Source of the DNA: Aquimarina sp. MAR_2010_214
GTDB lineage: Bacteria; Bacteroidota; Bacteroidia; Flavobacteriales; Flavobacteriaceae
DNA: 64,000 nt
NCBI RefSeq assembly: GCF_002846555.1
Contig: NZ_PJMS01000001.1
Location: forward strand, 5,611,501-5,675,500
Direction: 5' to 3'
Part shown: one piece after another, positions 16,814 through 26,514 of the stretch
Layout of the letters: each line of letters starts with the position of its first letter
Numbering within the stretch: the first letter of the stretch is position 1
The notes under the pieces: generated by a model
Database searches by the model: none
The model's input: only the letters and a program-made list of their open reading frames with translations
Told to the model about the DNA's origin: nothing
Made by a program: the position numbers and the translations under genes

Positions 16814-18424
16814 ATGAAACAACCTGTCATAATAGCACAACTTAGTGATTTAGAAAATAAAGAACCTGCTCATGCCCTGATTAATGGATTAGATTTGGTC
16901 ATTATAAAGTATGATGATGACATTTCTGTATTATACGGCAGATGTTTACACAGAGGAGCGCTTATGGCAGATGGGCATATTGATGGACATAACCTCATCT
17001 GCGGAGTACATGGTTGGGATTATCGATACGATTCTGGTGTTTCTGAATATAATAATAGTGAGGTTTTACATAAATTTAGCACTAAAGTTGAAGGGAATAA
17101 CCTCTATGTAGATAAAATTGAGATCAACTCCTATATTGAAGATCACCCGCAACCATTTAATCGTGAAGAATATTTGGGTGCTTATGCAGATACCCATCCT
17201 GAAGAAACTGAACCTTATACTGGTTACATCAAAGAATTAGCAAAAAATGGGTTGAAAAACCTAGGGCATCATGGATTCTCTGCATCAATGGGAGTAGATC
17301 GAAATACATTACCAAAATGGAATGACATCCAATTTTTACCTGCTCAATTAGCCAACAGACCTTTATTAGATCACGAAGAAGTAGCTACCAAAGTAATTAT
17401 TGGCCCTAAAGCTAAAAAACCTTTATCTATTGACATTCCATTATTTGTAAGTGACATGAGCTTTGGAGCGCTTTCCCGAGAAGCAAAAATAGCATTATCC
17501 AGAGGAGCAGAAATGGCAGGAACAGGTATCTGTTCGGGAGAAGGTGGAATGCTACCAAAAGAGCAGGAAAACAACACAAAATATTTTTATGAATTAGCCT
17601 CAGCACAATTCGGGTTTTCATGGGATAAACTAGATAAAGTACAGGCCTTTCATTTTAAAGGAGGACAAGGTGCCAAAACAGGAACAGGGGGTCATCTCCC
17701 GGGAAGCAAAGTAAGTAAAGAGATTGCAGAAGTTAGAGGATTACAAAAAGGACAAACCGCAATCTCTCCTGCAACCTTTCCTGATTTTCATGGTATACAA
17801 GATTTTAAAGCTTTTGCAGATCAGGTGCGTGAACGAACTGGTGGTATCCCAATCGGTTTTAAGATTGCTGCCAGTCATATCGAAAAAGATATACAATTTG
17901 CATTAGATGTAGGTGTAGATTACATTATTCTAGATGGTCGTGGTGGAGGAACAGGTTCTGCTCCTACTATTTTGCGTGATAACATTAATGTTCCTACCAT
18001 ACCTGCACTCGCAAGAGCACGAAAATACCTAGATAAAGTAGGCACAAACGACGTAACGTTAATCATTACCGGAGGACTTCGTATTGCCGAAGATTTTGCA
18101 AAAGCAATGATGTTGGGAGCAGATGCTATTGCTGTATCTAATTCTGCACTGCAGGCGATTGGATGCCTGGGGATGCGTGCTTGCGGAAGTAATAATTGCC
18201 CAGTAGGAATTGCAACCCAAAAAGAATCTTTAAGAAGCAGAATGATTATAGAATCTTCTGCTAAACAATTACAAAATTATTTTGATGCGACCAATGACCT
18301 TATAAAGGTAATTGCAAGAGCTTGTGGATATGATGATGTTTCAAAATTTAATCATAATGACCTCTCTACTTATGATTATGACATGTACCGATTAGCAGGT
18401 ATTAATTATGCTGGTATTGTCTAA
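16814..18424 (+). CDS. Rieske [2Fe-2S] domain fused to FMN-binding glutamate-synthase-like protein
   Basis: 536 residues. N-terminal Rieske domain (about 1-105) with ligands Cys44-x-His46 and Cys63-x-x-His66. The C-terminal part (about 150-530) is the FMN-binding barrel of glutamate synthase (Glu_synthase): FVSDMSFGALS near 211-221, GGQGAKTGTGGHLPG near 283-297, and the 3Fe-4S cysteines Cys451, Cys457 and Cys462. The amidotransferase domain of true GltB is absent, so it is unlikely to make glutamate from glutamine by itself. It looks like a flavoprotein fed by an attached electron-transfer domain. Physiological reaction unknown; first gene of a probable three-gene operon. Confidence 0.9.
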   Translation: MKQPVIIAQLSDLENKEPAHALINGLDLVIIKYDDDISVLYGRCLHRGALMADGHIDGHNLICGVHGWDYRYDSGVSEYNNSEVLHKFSTKVEGNNLYVDKIEINSYIEDHPQPFNREEYLGAYADTHPEETEPYTGYIKELAKNGLKNLGHHGFSASMGVDRNTLPKWNDIQFLPAQLANRPLLDHEEVATKVIIGPKAKKPLSIDIPLFVSDMSFGALSREAKIALSRGAEMAGTGICSGEGGMLPKEQENNTKYFYELASAQFGFSWDKLDKVQAFHFKGGQGAKTGTGGHLPGSKVSKEIAEVRGLQKGQTAISPATFPDFHGIQDFKAFADQVRERTGGIPIGFKIAASHIEKDIQFALDVGVDYIILDGRGGGTGSAPTILRDNINVPTIPALARARKYLDKVGTNDVTLIITGGLRIAEDFAKAMMLGADAIAVSNSALQAIGCLGMRACGSNNCPVGIATQKESLRSRMIIESSAKQLQNYFDATNDLIKVIARACGYDDVSKFNHNDLSTYDYDMYRLAGINYAGIV

Positions 18425-18546
18425 AATTGAAACATTACAGATTAAAACGCCAGTATAAAATGGTAGATATAGGCCTTGCTTCAAAAATGAAAATTTCTGA
18501 AGTATTGAAAACAAATTGACCTGATAAACTAATAAATCAACAAAAT

Positions 18547-19293
18547 ATGACCACTCAAATGCATTTAGCAGCGCAATATCTGGCAGCTGCTGGGATTAGC
18601 TTTCTAAAAAAGAAAAATGATGATAGCCATACTAACCTGGGGTTTTCTATAGAGAAAGGAACTTTATATACCAGACCTCTTAATCCATCCAGAGACATAC
18701 TGTCTCTTAATTATAATCTTTTCGCTTTAGAGTGGAACAGTCATAATTCAACAAAGACATTGCAATTAGATGGTACTTCGCATGCAGAAGTTTTGCAATG
18801 GATAAGATGTATGGCAAAAGATAGTGATATCAATACACCATATAACTATGCTCTGCATTATGAGTTGCCTTATACGATAACAGATGACTACATCTACACA
18901 CTGAAAGATCCTGATAGATTACGAGAACTGGTAGCATTTAGAAAATTATCTAAATCTGCAATCCAAGAATTTTTACAAAACAATCTATTAAATTCTGAGA
19001 TTAGAATATGGCCTCACCACTTTGACACAGGAGCTTTTGCCTCATTAGAAGACGAATCTGGCCTTGCCATAGGTCTAGGACTTGCCATTCCTGATACGAT
19101 GTGCAATGATTATTATTTCTATATCAGTGGGTATCAAAGTCATGATAGCCTGGATACTTCTGATTTCAAACCATTAACAACAGGAAAATGGTATAATGAG
19201 GGGTTTAAAGGCGCTGTTCTACCTATTTCTGGAGTAAATAAAACTACAATTATTGCCTTTTTTGAAGAAGCATTTACTGCCTATAAAAATTAA
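18547..19293 (+). CDS. Hypothetical protein of unknown family
   Basis: 248 residues, no signal peptide or membrane segment. I do not recognise the family. Recognisable features are RIWPHHFDTGAFASLEDESG (about 157-176), a cluster of His, Asp and Glu that could bind a metal, and a glycine-rich GLAIGLGLAIPDT strand after it. It starts 122 bp after the Rieske-glutamate-synthase gene and ends 5 bp before the DUF2721 gene, so it probably shares their transcript. Confidence 0.8.
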   Translation: MTTQMHLAAQYLAAAGISFLKKKNDDSHTNLGFSIEKGTLYTRPLNPSRDILSLNYNLFALEWNSHNSTKTLQLDGTSHAEVLQWIRCMAKDSDINTPYNYALHYELPYTITDDYIYTLKDPDRLRELVAFRKLSKSAIQEFLQNNLLNSEIRIWPHHFDTGAFASLEDESGLAIGLGLAIPDTMCNDYYFYISGYQSHDSLDTSDFKPLTTGKWYNEGFKGAVLPISGVNKTTIIAFFEEAFTAYKN

Positions 19294-19298
19294 ATACT

Positions 19299-19682
19299 AT
19301 GGAACATTGGTATATCCCGGCTACTATAATACCAGGTATTGGGCTTTTGATATTATCTACTTCTAATCTATTAGTCAATCTCAGTACAGAGATTAAAACT
19401 TTAATTGTAGAAGTAACACTCAAAGAAGCCCTCATAAAACGTAAGCTTAAGCAACTTAAATTATTAAACAGTGCTATGGTTTTCTTATATGTCGCTGTGG
19501 CCAGTTTTGTGGTCTCTGCACTAATTTCTGGAGTATATAAAAGCGTAGAAACCAGTTTTGATTCTGCTATATATATTACCATAGCAGGCATTATTAGTGC
19601 TTTACTAGGTTTGATCGCGTTAATTGTATATTCATTTAGAGCGGTAAAAATCAGACAAGACCAATTTAATAACAAATGTTAA
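19299..19682 (+). CDS. DUF2721 family membrane protein
   Basis: 127 residues. Three hydrophobic segments (about 8-28, 55-80 and 92-114) with the charged ALIKRKLKQLKLLN stretch between the first and second are typical of DUF2721. Function is unknown for the family. It lies 5 bp after the preceding gene, and both follow the Rieske-glutamate-synthase gene. An antisense frame of 133 codons covers the same bases but has no family resemblance. Confidence 0.85.
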   Translation: MEHWYIPATIIPGIGLLILSTSNLLVNLSTEIKTLIVEVTLKEALIKRKLKQLKLLNSAMVFLYVAVASFVVSALISGVYKSVETSFDSAIYITIAGIISALLGLIALIVYSFRAVKIRQDQFNNKC

Positions 19683-19807
19683 TACCTAAAATTAATCGTA
19701 ACTAGAACTCTACGCATAGGAAAATTAGTTAAAATTATACCGTTAAGCTATAATTATGATTTGAAAAGGCATGAAAAGTGTATCAATTATTCTGAAATTA
19801 ACCATAG

Positions 19808-20515
19808 CTATATCACATTAGCGATACCTATAAGTTTTTCCATATCTTTAATGATCATCACATTTTCTTTGATTTCAATAATCCTTTCTTCTTTAAAATC
19901 ATGTAAAACTCTAACCAAGGATTCAATAGATGTTCCTACTATATTACTATGATCCTTTCTCGATAGTTTAATTCCACCATTCATTATCGCGCCTTCATTA
20001 AAGAATTCTTCTAATTTTATAATAGACAATGCAATTCTTTCTCTAGCACTATGTTGGGCCATGACCTTAGAATTATTTACAAATACCCCAAATTCATGAC
20101 CAATATTTTGTAATAAGCGATCTAACAGATCGCGATTATTTTCTATAATCGAAAAGAAAATGTGTTTAGGAATTAAATAAAATATGCAATCTGTCAAACA
20201 AGCAGCAGAATGTGAATAGGTTTCATCACATAATATGTTATGATGACCAAGAATTCTATTTTCTCCTACCAAATGAAAAACATGTTCTTTTCCATTTAAC
20301 CCTGTAGTATAGTTTTTTACTTTTCCTTCTTTCAATATACATACCGCAGTTGGGATTGCTCCTTCATGAAATAATACCTGGCTTTTTTTAAGTTTAAGAA
20401 CTGTCTTTTTTTCATCAATTATTTCTAATACATCGTTTGGAATACATTGTAAAAACGATTCATGAATAAATGAATATTGCTTGTTAGGGAAAATAGCGCT
20501 AATCGTAGGGGGCAT
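19808..20515 (-). CDS. Crp/Fnr-family transcriptional regulator, copy 1
   Basis: 235 residues from the ATG at 20515; the longer frame adds 21 residues missing from the paralogue. N-terminal cyclic-nucleotide-binding fold (about 15-125: VLFHEGAIPTAVCILKEGKVK) and C-terminal winged helix (about 150-225). The recognition helix GTSIESLVRVLHDF carries an E-x-x-x-R pattern, nearer to FNR than to Crp. There is no N-terminal cysteine cluster, so it is not an iron-sulphur oxygen sensor of the E. coli FNR type. Strongly similar to the next regulator (21003-21689): a tandem duplication. Targets unknown; FNR-like boxes exist in the window. Confidence 0.92.
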   Translation of the reverse strand: MPPTISAIFPNKQYSFIHESFLQCIPNDVLEIIDEKKTVLKLKKSQVLFHEGAIPTAVCILKEGKVKNYTTGLNGKEHVFHLVGENRILGHHNILCDETYSHSAACLTDCIFYLIPKHIFFSIIENNRDLLDRLLQNIGHEFGVFVNNSKVMAQHSARERIALSIIKLEEFFNEGAIMNGGIKLSRKDHSNIVGTSIESLVRVLHDFKEERIIEIKENVMIIKDMEKLIGIANVI

Positions 20516-21002
20516 AATTACTAAGTATTTCCTGTTCAAAAAATTAAATACAACACACTGAAAATTAACATTTTTCACATATCATATCAACGTAAAAATA
20601 ACTGATATATTATATAAAACACCCATTACAGGTATCAATCACAAACAAAACGAATGAAGTAAAACATATAAATCTTCCTTAATCCTGACTGCATTTTTTC
20701 ATTCAAATCTTTAATAAAAAAGGCTGCCCTTCTTATTAAAAGTATAAAGACAACCTTTTTCTCCTAGATTAGGTAAGTATTGGGGACTCCTCACCTTTAA
20801 TCATCCAGAACTAATGCTTTTTTATTTAAAGCCTGTTACTACTCTAGAACTTTTATATGCACCCTGTTTGAATTTCTCTAATTATTTATGATCGCTTCTA
20901 CAGATCATTTAGCCAGATACAAGATAACATACTTAATATGTTTAAAAGAGCAGCTGTTGTTTTAAAAACGTAAAGAACTATATAATATTAGACATCTCTA
21001 CA
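20516..21002. other. 487-bp gap between the two Crp/Fnr genes
   Basis: AT-rich. A terminator-like structure, AAAAAGGCTGCC...GACAACCTTTTT (about 20718-20760), pairs with G-U wobble and could end transcription of the upstream copy. No coding frame or FNR box was found. Confidence 0.4.
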
Positions 21003-21689
21003 TCACACAAAATTGGTTGCTGCAATTAATTTTTTCATATCTATAACTTTAATAGTTTTCTCTTTAATTTCTATAATTTTCTCTTTTTTAAAATCATATA
21101 AAACTCTAGCCAAAGATTCAATAGATGTACCAACAATATTGCTATGATCTCTTCTGGACAAACTAAAACTACCGTTTTCATCAAAAAAATTTTCTAATTT
21201 AATTATTGACAATGCGGTTCTTTCTCTAACACTATGTTGAGCCATAACCATAGAATTATTAATAAACATTCCAAATTCACGACTCATATCTTTTAAAAAG
21301 AGATAGCGAATTTCATGATTAGTTTCGATAATTGAGAGAAAAACTTCTTTAGGAATTAAATAAAATAAGCAATCCGTAAGGCATGCTACTGAATACGAAT
21401 AAACCTCATCGCACAATAAATTATGATGACCAAAAATTTCATTTTCTTTAACTAAAGAAAAAATATGCTCTTTATTACTTAATCCTGTAGAATATTTTTT
21501 TATTTTTCCTTTTTTTAAGACATAAATCCCACTAGGAATAGTGCCCTCATAAAACAAGACTTGTCGTTTTTTTAGTGTTATCGGAATTTTTGTTTCTTCT
21601 ATCAAAAGTAAAACATCACTTGATAGTTTTTTAAAAATATTCGAATTCATAAAAGAATATCGTTTATAAGGGAAAAGAGTGCTGGCCAC
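21003..21689 (-). CDS. Crp/Fnr-family transcriptional regulator, copy 2
   Basis: 228 residues. Same architecture as the neighbouring copy: effector domain with VLFYEGTIPSGIYVLKKGKIK (about 45-65), dimer helix, and a winged helix with GTSIESLARVLYDFKKEK. Residues LCDE.YS.(A/V)ACLTDC are conserved between the paralogues (near 115-130), giving a pair of cysteines that could sense redox state or bind a ligand; that is inference. It lacks the FNR four-cysteine cluster. Start ATG at 21689. The two copies may regulate overlapping targets. Confidence 0.92.
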   Translation of the reverse strand: MASTLFPYKRYSFMNSNIFKKLSSDVLLLIEETKIPITLKKRQVLFYEGTIPSGIYVLKKGKIKKYSTGLSNKEHIFSLVKENEIFGHHNLLCDEVYSYSVACLTDCLFYLIPKEVFLSIIETNHEIRYLFLKDMSREFGMFINNSMVMAQHSVRERTALSIIKLENFFDENGSFSLSRRDHSNIVGTSIESLARVLYDFKKEKIIEIKEKTIKVIDMKKLIAATNFV

Positions 21690-22034
21690 AATATTAGGTT
21701 TAGGTTTTATTTCTCTAAAACAGGTCTAATCCAAAATACCCTACCTTTATTTTTATTTTTTATTATATAACAACCTATATTATAAACAAAGGAGTTGGCT
21801 TTTCTCTTATTTCAATACTAATTACTCTCTCATACTGCTATTTTTAAAAGTTTAAATTTTCATAGTTCATCCATCTCTCTTATACTTATACAATAGTTGT
21901 ATAAGTGATGACCTCTATACTCTGTAACAATTGAACATATACGTAGTCAAAAAGTTTCTAATAAGTGTAAAACATTTTTAATCTGATATGTATCATTATT
22001 TGTATACTGGTCATCACCAATATATTTGATCGCT
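21690..22034. other. 345-bp gap with a perfect palindrome upstream of Crp/Fnr copy 2
   Basis: ACTTATACAA-TAG-TTGTATAAGT at 21884-21906 has perfect 10-bp arms. No T-run follows on either strand, so an operator is as likely as a terminator for the DUF3078 gene. Nothing else stands out. Confidence 0.4.
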
Positions 22035-23000
22035 TTAAAATTGATAATTTGCACCAATACCAAATGCTTCCTTTATCTGTAAATTCCCAACAGCATCGTC
22101 ATCATATACCATTCTAAACACCACTCTAGTAGACAAATATTTACCTACTACAAGCGAAAGATTGGCTGTATAATCTAAGTCTACATTTTGAGGGGCTTCG
22201 AGATAATTAGAGTACAATTCTAAAGAGTTACTAAAAGACAGATTTTTTACAATATCAAACTTTAAAAAAGTACGTATTGCCGTACCAAATTCCCAAAGAG
22301 AACTTTTATTAGCTTCTACACCATAATATCGATGGTTTTCATAATGCTCTAGAGCTTCTTCATCCAAAGGATCTACTTCTGTAAAAGTTCTATCTACAAG
22401 CGTTACTCTACCCGCTACTGGAGAAACATTAACAAAAAAATGTTCCTCTTTTTTATACAATATTCCAGGGCCTAATTTTATATCTGCCGGAGAGAAAAAA
22501 TGAGTTCTTTCTGTTTTTATTTCATTACCCAATTCATCTTCTTTATATTGATATCCTCTATTAAATTGAGTTTTAAAATTTAACGCAAGAGAATAGTACA
22601 ATTGAGATCTCCTAATTTTGCTTCCTAATATAGAGTTAACTTCAAAATGATCAGAAATCTTACGTATAGATCGATCATTATCTGTTAATCTGGTTGCACC
22701 AATACCGTAACCTGCAGCAACTTCATTATCTATAATTACTTTTTCTTTTTTATAGTTAATGGCAGAGGATACTGTTAACCCTACAGTCATATCAACAGGT
22801 TGTCTTCCTATCCAGTTGTCATTAAAAGCTGTTTGTCCTACTACCGGAAAAATATTTCCTTCTACAGACCACCCTTCTTCCAAATGTTCTGTATTCCTTT
22901 CTTCGTAAGTCTCCTTATCAATATCAATCATGGCTTCATCCTGAGCCATCAGAATAAAAGAGTTTATCAAAAGAGATATTATTAAAAATGATTCTTTCAT
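22035..23000 (-). CDS. DUF3078 domain-containing outer-membrane-associated protein
   Basis: 321 residues with a signal peptide (about 1-19). Features of DUF3078 are QTAFNDNWIGRQPVDMTVG (about 56-74), SPADIKLGPGILYKK (about 168-182) and a final short strand GIGANYQF, consistent with a beta-barrel or beta-sheet protein of the envelope. Function is not known for the family. It lies alone, downstream of the carbonic anhydrase gene and separated from it by a large hairpin. Confidence 0.82.
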   Translation of the reverse strand: MKESFLIISLLINSFILMAQDEAMIDIDKETYEERNTEHLEEGWSVEGNIFPVVGQTAFNDNWIGRQPVDMTVGLTVSSAINYKKEKVIIDNEVAAGYGIGATRLTDNDRSIRKISDHFEVNSILGSKIRRSQLYYSLALNFKTQFNRGYQYKEDELGNEIKTERTHFFSPADIKLGPGILYKKEEHFFVNVSPVAGRVTLVDRTFTEVDPLDEEALEHYENHRYYGVEANKSSLWEFGTAIRTFLKFDIVKNLSFSNSLELYSNYLEAPQNVDLDYTANLSLVVGKYLSTRVVFRMVYDDDAVGNLQIKEAFGIGANYQF

Positions 23001-23202
23001 TTGATTATTAATTTTAGAAATGATTTATGTGATTTTAAATAAAGAATACATCTAAGCTTTTCGTTATACTCTACCGCCTTATACTCCTAGCAACTATTAT
23101 TGTAGAATAAAGTAAAATCTAAAAAGCTTAAAATGAATTCAATAAATAGATGATGAGAATAACATGAATAAGATACTTTTACTAAACATGGTTAGTCAAC
23201 CT

Positions 23203-23265
23203 TTGAGAATTATCAAGAATATAGGAGAGGCACTCTACAATAACTCCTATCATGATAGTTCTCAA
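23203..23265. repeat. 63-nt nested hairpin between carbonic anhydrase and DUF3078 genes
   Basis: Outer arms TTGAGAATTATCA (23203-23215) and TGATAGTTCTCAA (23253-23265) pair with one mismatch. Inner arms ATAGGAG (23221-23227) and CTCCTAT (23244-23250) pair perfectly. No T-run follows. The surrounding 323 bp (23001-23323) hold no gene. It could be a stable RNA element, an operator or a small inserted repeat. Confidence 0.5.
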
Positions 23266-23323
23266 AAGGGTATATGCTAAAAGAATCTTATTAACACCCT
23301 TTATCTATTTGTTGTCAGTTTTT

Positions 23324-23989
23324 TTAATTCACTGACTTCTCTAATTTTTCTTCCATAGAATTTTTAAGATTAAAAGGATCTAGATAAAACTCGACCTTCC
23401 CTGTAGATACGTTATATAAAGCGCCTACAATTGCGATCTCGCCTAATTTTTCCATCTGAGATAGTATGATACTTTCTTCTCTTATTCTTTGTATAGATAG
23501 TTGAATGTTCTGAACAGCTACTTTTTCTATAGCCTCTCCTTTTATTTCCTCTTTTTCTTTAATACTATCGACTGCAGGTTTAATCTTACTTAAGAGTGAA
23601 GTTATATTACCTAATTCGACATTTTGACATGCAGCTTTTACTGCACCACATTGAGTGTGTCCTAAAACTACTACTATCTTAGAACCAGCTACTTTACAAG
23701 CATACTCCATAGACCCAAGTACATCTTCATTAACGATATTGCCCGCTACCCTAGTACTGAAGATATCTCCTATCCCGAGATCGAAAATTAATTCTACAGG
23801 TACTCTAGAATCAATACAACTTAAGACTACTGCAAAGGGATATTGCCCATCACTAGTTATTGCTACTTGATCTTTAAGATTTCTCTGAGCTTTTACATTT
23901 TGTAGAAACCTCTTATTACCTTCTTTCAAAATTTTATATGCATCTCTTGAAGTAAGGCTTTGCTGTGAGTTTTTAGTTTGTGTTATCAT
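23324..23989 (-). CDS. Beta-carbonic anhydrase
   Basis: 221 residues. The zinc ligands and catalytic pair are visible: Cys58, Asp60 and Arg62 in SCIDSRVP, and His111 and Cys114 in GHTQCGAV. It interconverts CO2 and bicarbonate. It lies 21 bp after the SulP transporter gene on the same strand, an arrangement typical of bicarbonate uptake or pH/anaplerotic supply units. No signal peptide, so cytoplasmic. Confidence 0.95.
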   Translation of the reverse strand: MITQTKNSQQSLTSRDAYKILKEGNKRFLQNVKAQRNLKDQVAITSDGQYPFAVVLSCIDSRVPVELIFDLGIGDIFSTRVAGNIVNEDVLGSMEYACKVAGSKIVVVLGHTQCGAVKAACQNVELGNITSLLSKIKPAVDSIKEKEEIKGEAIEKVAVQNIQLSIQRIREESIILSQMEKLGEIAIVGALYNVSTGKVEFYLDPFNLKNSMEEKLEKSVN

Positions 23990-24010
23990 TATTTTTAATT
24001 TATGAGTTTG

Positions 24011-25615
24011 TTAGGCCGTTGCCAATTCTTTTTCTTTTCTACTACTTCTGTTCTTTCTATTTTTATTTTTTTCTATTGGGCAATGCAGATGCACATTAAT
24101 TAATGAAACATCAATATTTTTTTCTTTAGCATTTTCTTCAAAGTCTTTTATAATTTCAAAAACATCAGGGTGAAGAAAGTGCGAATTCAATGCACATATT
24201 TCTACAGAAGTATTTTCAGGAATCTCCATTAATGATTTCTGAATTGAAGCTTTGTTAAGAAAAGTAACATCCTCTGATAACTCTAGTTTAAAATTACCTT
24301 CTTTTTCTACTACAGCTTTTTTCATATCTCCTTTAAAAGGAACCTTGTAATTGTTGCGTAATATTGAAAAAACCGAAACCATCATTCCCATTGCAATACC
24401 CATTAATAAATCGGTAGCAACTATTCCTACAACAGTAACTACAAAAGGAACAAATTGTTCAGGTCCTTGTTTAAGCATTTTTTTAAACAGTACAGGTTTT
24501 GCCAATTTATAACCAACGGTAAGTAGTATAGCCGCCAATGTTGCCAGAGGAATAAGATTTAATATCGTTGGGATAAGTACAACACTTATTAATAATAGTA
24601 CACCATGTAAAATCGCTGATGCTTTGGTCTTACCTCCAGATTGTTGGTTCACAGAACTTCTTACAATCACCTGTGTTACAGGTAATCCTCCTATTAATCC
24701 TGATATCATGTTTCCGATTCCTTGTGCTTTTAGTTCTTTATTAGTAGGTGTAATTCTCTTTAAGCTATCTTGCTTATCTATCGCTTCTACACTAAGTAAA
24801 GTTTCAAGGCTTCCTACTACCGCCAGGATAATAGCCGTAATATAAATTTGTGGGTTTACTAAAGCCGAAAAATCAGGAACAGTAAAATTACCCAAAAACG
24901 AATCTAGGCTATCTGTTATTGGTAATGAAACCACATGTTCTGAGGCAATTGACAGATAAGGGATTCCAGCAAATGCTTTGTTTAATAGAACTCCAACTAT
25001 TACTGCAACTAGAGGTCCAGGAACAGAGGATATATACTTTAAATTCTTAATGAATTTAGTTTCCCAGAATATCAAAATAAATAGAGATATCATGGTAATA
25101 ATAATTACTCCCAGGCTCACATAATTTAATACGTCAAATATCCCAAGAAAAGATTCTGGCGAAGCTAAGCCACCCTCTGGGGCTATATAGCCAAAAATAT
25201 TTGGAAATTGCTTTATTATAATAATTAAGCCAATACCTGCAAGCATTCCATGAATTACAGAAGAAGGGAAATAATAGGCTATCACCCCAGCTTTTAAATA
25301 TCCCATTGCTGTTTGTAAAATACCGGCTATAACCAGAGCAACAAGAAAAAACTGAAACCCTCCTAAATCTGTTATACCGTTTAATACGATTACTGTTAAC
25401 CCTGCTGCAGGGCCACTTACTCCAAGAGACGAACCACTAAGTGATCCCACTACGATGCCTCCTATAATACCGCCAATAATACCTGAAAAAAGTGGTGCTC
25501 CAGATGCTAAGGCTATACCCAGGCATAAAGGCATAGCTACCAAAAAAACAACAATACTCGCTGGAATATCGTGTTTTAGTTTTTCTACAAAAGTTAAATC
25601 ATTAATTGCTTTCAT
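24011..25615 (-). CDS. SulP-family anion transporter, probable bicarbonate importer
   Basis: 534 residues with 10-12 membrane helices and a C-terminal STAS domain (about 440-520). The SulP signature PLCLGIALASGAPLFSGIIGG follows the first helix (given in part), and VSGPAAGLTV lies in the conserved region. SulP members carry sulphate, bicarbonate or dicarboxylates. The adjacent carbonic anhydrase argues for bicarbonate (BicA-like use, often sodium-linked in marine bacteria). First gene of the two-gene operon; the 899 bp upstream must hold its promoter. Confidence 0.92.
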   Translation of the reverse strand: MKAINDLTFVEKLKHDIPASIVVFLVAMPLCLGIALASGAPLFSGIIGGIIGGIVVGSLSGSSLGVSGPAAGLTVIVLNGITDLGGFQFFLVALVIAGILQTAMGYLKAGVIAYYFPSSVIHGMLAGIGLIIIIKQFPNIFGYIAPEGGLASPESFLGIFDVLNYVSLGVIIITMISLFILIFWETKFIKNLKYISSVPGPLVAVIVGVLLNKAFAGIPYLSIASEHVVSLPITDSLDSFLGNFTVPDFSALVNPQIYITAIILAVVGSLETLLSVEAIDKQDSLKRITPTNKELKAQGIGNMISGLIGGLPVTQVIVRSSVNQQSGGKTKASAILHGVLLLISVVLIPTILNLIPLATLAAILLTVGYKLAKPVLFKKMLKQGPEQFVPFVVTVVGIVATDLLMGIAMGMMVSVFSILRNNYKVPFKGDMKKAVVEKEGNFKLELSEDVTFLNKASIQKSLMEIPENTSVEICALNSHFLHPDVFEIIKDFEENAKEKNIDVSLINVHLHCPIEKNKNRKNRSSRKEKELATA

Positions 25616-26514
25616 TTTAATTCGAGTTTTAAGTATGATAATTCGTGATATTAATTAATTTTATAAATTACTTTATCTATCAAACACCTTGAATACAAGA
25701 CAATTAACACAATAGGTTAATTAGAAAATATTAAAACTTTACGATACCAATACCATTATTATAATTACTAATAAGGCTATGCTGATAATAAATAAGTCAA
25801 GGTTTTTTTTAGTGTATTTTTCTAAATCAAATTAATTTGAATTAAGTGATGGACATATGAAACCCATGTAAGCTATTTTAAGAGAAAAAATAACCCACGA
25901 GAATAAAAAATGAATTTTGGAATTATAATGTTAGTGTATTAAAATATATGTTTAAGCTCCATATAAATTTTCTGAAAGATCATTATGACGTTTTGATTTA
26001 CCTAAAAGGTTTATTTTCTTTCTATACATGTTTTCACTGAATTGTATATGAGTATTTTTGTAGGAATTCATATATGGGATTATCCATAGAAAATTGATAG
26101 CATTATATTTTGTTGGGGATTTCATGATTTCTAATATTTTTTGATATGTAATATTATAGTTAATGTTGGTTTCTATTCTTATAATTTCAAGGTGAAACTA
26201 TATAAAGATTCTGAAGAGAATCTGTAGAAACAATAATCATTCGAAATATTTTAACGCTATTTCTTCCTAATCACCTTATTCCATGCCTAATATAGAAGAA
26301 TTTTCAAAAGTCAAACTTTAATAAAAATAACACATCTACAATACATAAATCATACTAAAATTTGCATCTTACAGATATAAAATACCATTTTTATTTCCCC
26401 GTAATGAGAAATATATTCTGGCGCTATCGTTTATTTATTCAATTTCTAAAACCAGATGATATAAAAAAGTATATCATAAAAGAAGTAAACCTTCACATAG
26501 AATAGGAACAAAAA
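25616..26514. other. 899-bp gap between SulP and sensor kinase genes
   Basis: Very AT-rich. A 33-codon frame (26404-26505, plus strand, starting MRNIFWRYRLF) sits at the right end, but has no clear promoter and may be chance. No palindrome, terminator or FNR box of note was found, although the SulP promoter and the end of the kinase transcript must lie here. Confidence 0.4.

Noticed and set aside
19274..19675. 133-codon frame opposite the DUF2721 gene
   Set aside because: The plus-strand gene has clear membrane-protein family features and operon spacing; the antisense frame mirrors it.
26404..26505. 33-codon plus-strand frame before the sensor kinase 3' end
   Set aside because: No promoter or terminator pair of the kind seen for other small genes; mentioned only in the gap entry.
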